From assembly GCA_045105695.1 (NCBI GenBank), contig JBGCDT010000578.1, positions 1-11,226 of the forward strand: DNA of 11,226 nucleotides, given 5' to 3'. Of the stretch, positions 6,122 through 11,226 are shown piece after piece. Every line of letters begins with the position of its first letter. Within the stretch, counting starts at the first letter, position 1. The notes beneath the pieces were generated by a model. That model was not told the origin of the DNA, made no database searches, and saw only the letters and a list, made by a program, of their open reading frames with translations. Source of the stretch: CALGLS01 sp045105695 (GTDB lineage Bacteria; Bacteroidota; Bacteroidia; Chitinophagales; Saprospiraceae). A program made the position numbers and the translations under genes.

Positions 6122-6347
6122 AAACATGAGTCATCCCATAAGTAATATGTGCACGTAAGTTAATTGGCTTTATTCGAGAGTTTTTCTTTGTCTTACTTTT
6201 TGTCTTGGCACAAAAAGTAACAAAAAACCCAAGAATTATAAACTCGCTCCGCTCAAACACTATAATTCGGCCTCCCGCTACTTAGTACGTGGCCTTCTAT
6301 CCTGAAACCTATACGTGCATACTCTACTTATGGGATGACTCATATTT
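6122..6347. mobile_element. MITE-like element with 32-bp terminal inverted repeats, no gene
   Basis: The left end ATGAGTCATCCCATAAGTA (6126-6144) is matched perfectly by its reverse complement at 6325-6343. The similarity continues inward to GCACGTA (6151-6157) against TACGTGC (6312-6318), giving 28 of 32 paired positions, and outward by three further A/T pairs after one mismatch. The enclosed sequence of about 154 bases has no reading frame of note but contains two more hairpins (6193-6268). This fits a non-autonomous transposable element or a large structured repeat. No clear target-site duplication was found next to either end, and no transposase gene is in the window, so mobility is inferred from structure alone. 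Confidence 0.7.
6193..6268 (+). repeat. Two hairpins in the core of the inverted-repeat element
   Basis: TTACTTTTTGT (6193-6203) pairs perfectly over 11 bp with ACAAAAAGTAA (6210-6220) around the loop CTTGGC. Next, GAATTATA (6233-6240) pairs over 8 bp with TATAATTC (6261-6268) around a 20-base loop containing CTCCGC. From memory, sequences of the type 'TTTTTGTCTTGGCACAAAAA' are a common dispersed intergenic repeat in Bacteroidota genomes; I cannot verify that here. The T-rich left arm could also give some transcription stop. Confidence 0.7.
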
Positions 6348-6405
6348 AGGATCTTTAGCTGAGGTAATAGGAATCCACGCTATTTCATTCCATTAAATAA
6401 GTTTA

Positions 6406-6413
6406 TATATTTG
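6406..6413 (+). promoter_or_regulatory. Candidate -7 promoter element for the 6600-10583 operon
   Basis: TATATTTG fits the Bacteroidota housekeeping -7 consensus TAnnTTTG exactly. No clear TTG is found at the usual -33 spacing. It lies just downstream of the inverted-repeat element and would give a leader of roughly 180 bases before the ATG at 6600. Positions 6414-6599 hold no gene or strong hairpin that I can see. Confidence 0.45.
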
Positions 6414-6599
6414 CATAGGTTAGAAACAGACTAGAATATAAAGCTCAACTAAACACAATCGCTTCTATTCTCTTCCCCTCTTTCAGCTGGGTTCCTGGTC
6501 TTAATAATTATGAACTGGAACTTAACACATTAAGTATAACAATAATAAAGCATGGCTTTCGCTTAATCGTAAAAGTCAGGTCATCCTAATTTTCGATTT

Positions 6600-7394
6600 A
6601 TGAAAAAAATCTACTTATCTCTGGTGGTGGCAGTATTTCTGTTACCATTTCTTTCTGCTGGACAAGCGCCTGGGTACCTGGGGAAAAAAGCAATCATTAG
6701 TTTTTCTACTTCTGCTATTCCCACTTTTAATGGACCAACTCAGAACAATAGAGGACGAGAACCTTATTTCGTAGGAAACGGTACCTATGGTGTTAATTAC
6801 GAGTTCGAAGGAAACTTCGAATATGTTGTTGGACGGTATCGTTCTGTAGCTTTGTCGGTTAGTCAATATTATACTGGCGCAAAACTTACAGCGGAGACTC
6901 GGGCTCGTGAAGCTGGGCCTTTTAATGATTTCGGATTTGATCGGCATGAATTATTTCTGCGACTAAATGTCAAATCTGTCGGCCTTGTATTTAGCAGATA
7001 CAAAAAGGACAAAGGAGGACTCGCTCCTGTTGGCAACCGATTTTACTGGGGACTTAAACGAAGTTTTATTTCTTCAAAAATAGTTGATAAAAATACAAAC
7101 TACCACAATGATGAATTTGGCCCACTAACAGGACATGAGGATTTAGAAATAGGGAATAATTTCACTCAGAATTATCTTTTCTTTGGCTGGTCGAACAATC
7201 AGGTTTTCTGGGATAAGCTGGTTTTTAAAACAGGCTTTCGCTTAGCACTTCCATTGAACCTCAGAGCTTATTCAGATAGTGAGTCTGATAGTAGTTTTTC
7301 TAATGAGGAAAAACACAGAATTAATGTAGCGAATAGACTCGCACTTCATGAAGCTGTTCGATTTGACATCGGTCTGGGACTTTTATTATTTTAA
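6600..7394 (+). CDS. Outer-membrane beta-barrel-like protein
   Basis: The 264-aa product has a signal peptide ending near LSAGQ (residue 22). The mature protein opens with APGYLGKKAIISF, a start I associate with barrel-type outer-membrane proteins of Bacteroidota. Many amphipathic strand-like stretches follow, with aromatic belts (NYEFEGNFEYVVG, SVALSVSQYYTG, HELFLRLNVKSVGLVFSRY, FYWGLKRSF, NYLFFGWSN, LVFKTGFRLALPL), and the chain ends FDIGLGLLLF, with a terminal phenylalanine as in BAM-inserted barrels. Its size suits about 8-10 strands. The ligand or function is unknown. It is the first gene of a compact set, with the lipoprotein gene starting 18 bases after its stop and the M48 protease gene after that. 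Confidence 0.85.
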   Translation: MKKIYLSLVVAVFLLPFLSAGQAPGYLGKKAIISFSTSAIPTFNGPTQNNRGREPYFVGNGTYGVNYEFEGNFEYVVGRYRSVALSVSQYYTGAKLTAETRAREAGPFNDFGFDRHELFLRLNVKSVGLVFSRYKKDKGGLAPVGNRFYWGLKRSFISSKIVDKNTNYHNDEFGPLTGHEDLEIGNNFTQNYLFFGWSNNQVFWDKLVFKTGFRLALPLNLRAYSDSESDSSFSNEEKHRINVANRLALHEAVRFDIGLGLLLF

Positions 7395-7412
7395 AATTGT
7401 AATTCAATTATT

Positions 7413-8291
7413 ATGAAATATTTAAACGCAGTATATAAAGCCGCAAGCATACTCGTAGTAACTATGCTGTTTACGACTACGGCTTGTTATGATTACGAGC
7501 CTCAGTTTGAAGGCGAATACGAAGACGCTGAGAATGGTGTTATTGGAGAGGTAAAGCTTCCGAAAGAATTGGTGATTGTTGCAGGAGGAGACGTTTATCT
7601 GGGAGATGAATTTGGATTAGCAATGGAAGCCATCACTAGTAGTGGAAATATAACCACCGCTTCTATTAATGACGACAAAACCAAAGTTTTATACAAACGA
7701 GAGGGAGAAGAGGTCTCCATATATGACATAACAGCGCAATCAGAAGAAGGGAGGGTATCCGGCTCTATCAATGCTAAGTGGTTTGATTATCATCCGAATA
7801 GCGAGACTATATATTTTTTGACAGAGGATGGGATTTTAAATACAGTAGGGCCAGAAGTTTTAGTTCAAAATCCAATTGATTTAAAAACGCATTTAAATAT
7901 TGTTGGTAATATTAACCCGCTAGGAGTTGTATTACTGCCACAAAACGGATTTGTTTATACGTACTATAATTCTTTTGGTTTTTCTTTTGGGATGATTCAT
8001 TCCAGCGGAACAAATCTGATAGAGTCGACTAGTATGAGTAGTAGTAAATCGATATTGAGAATAAATAAATCGGCTTCAGTTATTCATGCAGTATCTTCAA
8101 GTGCTGGTGATGATGTAACAATATACAGATTTCCATTCCTTGGGTTTTATGGTTTTTTGAATGATGTAAAATATGCAGTGCCTATTGATTTAGATAGAAG
8201 TTATTCTGTAACTGAAGATAACATTATAGATGTTCCTTTTGGCGAAGATATACCATCGCCGAATGGAGCGATTACAGCTATTGATTTTTAA
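7413..8291 (+). CDS. Lipoprotein with beta-propeller-like repeats
   Basis: The 292-aa product has a lipoprotein signal peptide ending TTTAC, with the acylated cysteine at residue 25, followed by an acidic tract (YDYEPQFEGEYEDAEN) compatible with surface export. The body contains repeated units that resemble PD40/WD-like propeller blades: ITTASINDDKTKVLYKRE followed by EVSIYDI (about 80-106), then AKWFDYHPNSETIYFLTEDGIL (about 121-142), then weaker repeats (VVLLPQNGFVYTYYN, ILRINKSASVIHAVSS). Three or four visible units are fewer than a full propeller needs, so the fold is a tentative call. It lies between the barrel-like gene (18 bases before) and the protease gene (48 bases after), which suggests a shared transcript and a joint envelope role, for example as partner or substrate-binding lipoprotein. 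Confidence 0.85.
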   Translation: MKYLNAVYKAASILVVTMLFTTTACYDYEPQFEGEYEDAENGVIGEVKLPKELVIVAGGDVYLGDEFGLAMEAITSSGNITTASINDDKTKVLYKREGEEVSIYDITAQSEEGRVSGSINAKWFDYHPNSETIYFLTEDGILNTVGPEVLVQNPIDLKTHLNIVGNINPLGVVLLPQNGFVYTYYNSFGFSFGMIHSSGTNLIESTSMSSSKSILRINKSASVIHAVSSSAGDDVTIYRFPFLGFYGFLNDVKYAVPIDLDRSYSVTEDNIIDVPFGEDIPSPNGAITAIDF

Positions 8292-8339
8292 ATAGCTTTT
8301 ATCGTTTAATTTAATGAAGCTTTCGCAAAAAATATTTTC

Positions 8340-10583
8340 ATGAAAAATAGTTCCAGTATTGTTTTCTTTCTTTTGTGTTTTTCTCTTCAATTAATTGCTC
8401 AGGACAATGGTCTGCTAAAAGCAGAAGGAAAAATACCTAAAGAGTTTATTACACCAAGTACGGTGAAATATAAAAAGCAGGTCACGTCATTAAATGACAA
8501 GAAGACCAAACGTAAAAAGCAAAAAGAGCAGAAGCAATTTTTGTTGGAGTCTGGGTTTTCAATTGACGATATTTTGCAAAGCGGAATGGTGTTGTTTAAT
8601 GACCCCGCTTCTGATTATGTCAATAAAGTTTTAGCGAAATTACCTTTTGGATCAGAAAAGAAATTAACGAAGAAAAAACCACGGGCCTATATTCTGAATA
8701 GTTCAGCTGTCAATGCCTTTGCTACGGATCAAGGGATTATTTTTGTGACGCTTGGACTTTTAGCTAATCTTGAAAATGAAGCACAATTGGCTTTTATTCT
8801 TTCCCACGAATTAATTCATATTAAGCACCAACACGCGATTAATAAATTTATTAAAGCCAAAGATATAGATCGAAAAGGCAGACGTGGGAATACGAGGAAG
8901 ATTGGCGTAGACAGAGGTGTTTTTAAAAAGAGTATGTATTCCCGTCAGCTAGAGGAAGAAGCCGATGATGAAGGTTTGGATATTTTTCTAAAATCAGATT
9001 ATGACCCACAAGCGATTTTAAATACTTTTAAAATTCTACATTATTCTTATCTGCCTTTCGATGAGGTTCCTTTTGAAAAAGACTTTTTTGAAGATAAAGA
9101 TTATATTCTGGATGAAAGCTTATGGCTCAAAGAAGTGAAAGCTGTTTCGCCAATGGATGAAGAAAATGAAGAGGAAGAGTCGTCGCATCCTTCAAGTATC
9201 AAACGGATGAAGAAATTGACTTCTAGCATTCCTGGTGAAAATTCGGATAAAAAAGTATTTCTAATCTCAGAGGAAGAATTTAATGACATTCGTAATCGAG
9301 CGAGGAATCAAATTCCATATTTAAACCTGTATGCAGAAAACTTTCCACAGTCTATTTATACTAGTTTTTTATTACTTCGAAATGATCCTGAAAATATCAA
9401 TTTGCAGAAAGTGATTGCGAAGTCTCTATACATGGAGTCTAAGTATAGAAACTACTATGATAGAAACGACAGTAGTTGGGAGTATAAAGAAATGATGGAA
9501 GAAATCGTTGGCAAGGTGGAAGGAGAATCGCAGCGTGTCTATCATTTGTTATCTGAATTAGAAGAGAAAGAGTTGTCGGTTCTAACCTTAAAATACAATT
9601 GGAAGGTTTACAGACAAAATCCAGAAGATCCTGAAATGAAAATGATAATAGATGATGTTTTCGTAGAGTTTAATTCACATTTTGATGACTTGAACAGTTT
9701 TTCTAAAACAGCTATAGCTGCCAAGCCTATTGAAGAAAAACCTCAAAAAAGTGAAGCTGAAAAAACGAAGTTAGAAAAAATAGAAACTATTTCTGATTCA
9801 GAAAAAAATTATTGGAAGTATGCTTTTGTAGAAGAAATGAAAAATGAAGATTTTTTAACTGCATATAAAGAGGGAAAAAAGAAATTTGATGATAAAGCTA
9901 AAAAAGCAGATTATTATGATTCAAGAGACGGAAGACGTGAACTGAATAAAGAATATTCAAAAGAGCAGAAAAAAGGAAAGCAACTAGGGATTAAAAAGGT
10001 GGTTGTTGTGAACCCCTTTTATTTGTCATTAAATCAAAACAAAGAAAATAGTGTCCAATATATTCGTTCTGAAAAAAAGCAAGAATACTTTCGTAAAACA
10101 ATTAAAGAACTTTCTGAGAAATCAAAAACGAAAGCTGTTATTCTTGACGTAAATGATTTAGCGGCTAAAGACATTGAAAAATTCAATGATATTTCAGAAG
10201 TTAATGATTATTTCAGTCAGCAAATGGATCACTTTGATTTATCTCTAAGCCCAGGTTATAATCAAAACGAAGTAAATGCGATTGCCGATAAATACGGTAC
10301 GGATTATTTTCTATGGACGGGTGTTATATCACTGAAGGAAAAAAACAATTACCTCGCTTACATTGGTTTTTCAATTATAATGCCTTGGGTACTTCCTTAC
10401 ACGATTCCAAAAATGATAAAGCAGGAATACGATATGTTGTATTACGCTATTTTATTCGACGTGAAAACAGGTAGACGCTCCATTATTAAAATGGACTATT
10501 TTGATAAGCGAGATAGTAAGACGATTTTGAAAGCGCATATCTATGATGTGTTTCATCAGATTGGGACGAGGGAGAAGGGATAG
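8340..10583 (+). CDS. Secreted M48-family zinc metalloprotease with long C-terminal extension
   Basis: The 747-aa product has a signal peptide ending LIA|Q (about residue 20), so it acts in the periplasm or on the envelope. The M48 peptidase domain spans about 75-300. It includes the INAFA-like substrate strand (AVNAFATDQGIIFVTLGLL, 123-141), the zinc motif HELIH (H156, E157, H160) and the third ligand region LEEEADDEGL, where E205 is the probable ligand and D209 the conserved acid. All key residues are present, so it should be active. BepA and LoiP of this family process outer-membrane proteins. Residues 330-460 look helical, without clear TPR signatures. Residues 460-550 are lysine- and glutamate-rich. 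Residues 553-740 form an alpha/beta domain (KKVVVVNPF, AVILDVNDL, ADKYGTDYFLWTGV) of unknown family, with a hydrophobic stretch at 671-690. It is last in the operon after the barrel-like and lipoprotein genes. Confidence 0.92.
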   Translation: MKNSSSIVFFLLCFSLQLIAQDNGLLKAEGKIPKEFITPSTVKYKKQVTSLNDKKTKRKKQKEQKQFLLESGFSIDDILQSGMVLFNDPASDYVNKVLAKLPFGSEKKLTKKKPRAYILNSSAVNAFATDQGIIFVTLGLLANLENEAQLAFILSHELIHIKHQHAINKFIKAKDIDRKGRRGNTRKIGVDRGVFKKSMYSRQLEEEADDEGLDIFLKSDYDPQAILNTFKILHYSYLPFDEVPFEKDFFEDKDYILDESLWLKEVKAVSPMDEENEEEESSHPSSIKRMKKLTSSIPGENSDKKVFLISEEEFNDIRNRARNQIPYLNLYAENFPQSIYTSFLLLRNDPENINLQKVIAKSLYMESKYRNYYDRNDSSWEYKEMMEEIVGKVEGESQRVYHLLSELEEKELSVLTLKYNWKVYRQNPEDPEMKMIIDDVFVEFNSHFDDLNSFSKTAIAAKPIEEKPQKSEAEKTKLEKIETISDSEKNYWKYAFVEEMKNEDFLTAYKEGKKKFDDKAKKADYYDSRDGRRELNKEYSKEQKKGKQLGIKKVVVVNPFYLSLNQNKENSVQYIRSEKKQEYFRKTIKELSEKSKTKAVILDVNDLAAKDIEKFNDISEVNDYFSQQMDHFDLSLSPGYNQNEVNAIADKYGTDYFLWTGVISLKEKNNYLAYIGFSIIMPWVLPYTIPKMIKQEYDMLYYAILFDVKTGRRSIIKMDYFDKRDSKTILKAHIYDVFHQIGTREKG

Positions 10584-10658
10584 GTCTCAAGGATTCTAGG
10601 TCAAATTATCTGAATTTATTCGATAAAATATAATACTCAAAAAAGAGTCTTTCTGTCT

Positions 10659-11003
10659 TTAGAAATAATAACCGATCAATAGGAAATATCTTCTGGTTTT
10701 AATAGAACTTCTTTTACTGTCAGAAAGACCGCCTCTGCCCTCCAATCTAATTTCTGCGGAAAGATTTCTCCACTGTAATCCTATGCCAGCTATGCTCCCT
10801 ATTTTAGCTGTTCTTGGGAATTCGATGGCGTCTCTTTCACGAACTCGATTGAGGGTTTGGAAATAATTATCATCAATTCGTTCGTTTTCAGTCCGATTAC
10901 AGCGCCACCATGAAATCCTACGTCATAGTTGATAGATTTTGTTGTTAAGTTGATTTGTATAGTCGCTACTATCAGAATGTCGCTTTATAGTTCTCTGTTT
11001 ATG
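10659..11003 (-). pseudogene. Decayed outer-membrane beta-barrel protein gene (C-terminal part)
   Basis: Reading the minus strand, one frame is open from 10922 down to TAA at 10661-10659. Its 87 codons have no start and end in typical barrel strands: KIGSIAGIGLQWRNLSAEIRL, then a turn, then RRYFLLIGYYF, a terminal phenylalanine signature. The same frame further upstream (11003-10926) reads SDSSDYTNQLNNKIY before a TGA at 10925-10923. Between these, another frame (about 10950-10880) encodes SINYDVGFHGGAVIGLK, again clearly barrel-like. The coding signal thus shifts frame and returns, pointing to two compensating indels or a degraded gene. Upstream of 11003 the signal fades and no start is found. 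The gene would converge on the M48 protease gene, with stops about 76 bases apart. Sequencing error at the shifts is an alternative. Confidence 0.6.
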
Positions 11004-11226
11004 TTAAGGGCAATACTGAAGGACTACATGTTGAACGCAATGTACGAATTGATCCTTTTGTTAGGTGGTAATTAACCATGTAAAATGAAAGGTTACACTT
11101 TACAAAGTTATAGAGATAAGTAATAGGGTTTGAATATATTTTAAGACTCGACTTCAATAAAACTTTCTACTTCCTTCAACGTTTTACTTTTGTCAGTTCT
11201 AAGCTAAAGCATAAGCTCTTTATGCA
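11004..11226. other. Right-end stretch without a recognisable gene
   Basis: Both strands are AT-rich and broken by stops. Short minus-strand open pieces (for example about 11202-11144, reading LRTDKSKTLKEVESF) may be further remains of the decayed gene or of a neighbour beyond the window, but they are too short to call. No hairpin, RNA gene or promoter stands out. Confidence 0.4.

Noticed and set aside
6642..6947. Minus-strand open frame of 101 aa
   Set aside because: It is the antisense of the barrel-like protein gene, which has a signal peptide and a convincing strand pattern.
8190..8390. Minus-strand open frame of 66 aa across the gap before the protease gene
   Set aside because: Overlaps the ends of two well-supported plus-strand genes and has no protein-like features.
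9101..9289. Minus-strand serine-rich open frame of 62 aa
   Set aside because: Antisense of an acidic stretch of the M48 protease gene; the serine run is the complement of glutamate codons.
10647..10729. 9-bp inverted repeat GTCTTTCTG / CAGAAAGAC as a terminator between converging genes
   Set aside because: The arms are 65 bases apart and one lies inside the remnant coding sequence; likely chance.

Overview
The window looks like chromosomal DNA of a free-living member of the Bacteroidota. The main pointers are a large secreted protein ending in a type A C-terminal sorting domain of the type IX secretion system, surface-type lipoproteins with acidic residues after the lipobox cysteine, outer-membrane proteins ending in an aromatic residue, an exact TAnnTTTG-type -7 promoter element, and starts preceded by A-rich sequence rather than a Shine-Dalgarno. 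Saprospiria or a related class is my guess; nothing in the window proves it.

Layout. Positions 1-168 hold the 3' end of an unrecognised gene. Positions 200-420 hold a GC-rich repeat (copy A). Positions 627-1802 are a two-gene unit: a PEGA-like envelope protein and a small lipoprotein. Positions 1972-3926 are an accessory stretch of three short, very AT-rich orphan genes (a three-helix membrane protein of 110 aa, a soluble helical protein of 168 aa and a soluble protein of 143 aa). Each is followed, in the same orientation, by a copy of the same repeat family (B, C, D). The partial gene at the left edge followed by copy A fits the same gene-plus-repeat pattern. The repeats share a common head, but the hairpin block behind the head is inverted in A/D relative to B/C, and its stems differ in sequence while still pairing. 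This mosaic array is the most unusual part of the window.

Positions 4104-6080 encode a 658-aa T9SS cargo protein, apparently alone. Positions 6122-6347 hold a small element with 32-bp terminal inverted repeats and internal hairpins but no gene (MITE-like). A promoter at about 6406 precedes a three-gene operon (6600-10583): an outer-membrane beta-barrel-like protein, a propeller-like lipoprotein and a large secreted M48-family zinc metalloprotease. The three probably act together in the cell envelope, but the exact job is not visible.

The right end (10584-11226) has no intact gene. On the minus strand it carries a decayed outer-membrane beta-barrel gene, with its C-terminus preserved from 10922 to 10659 and frame changes upstream.
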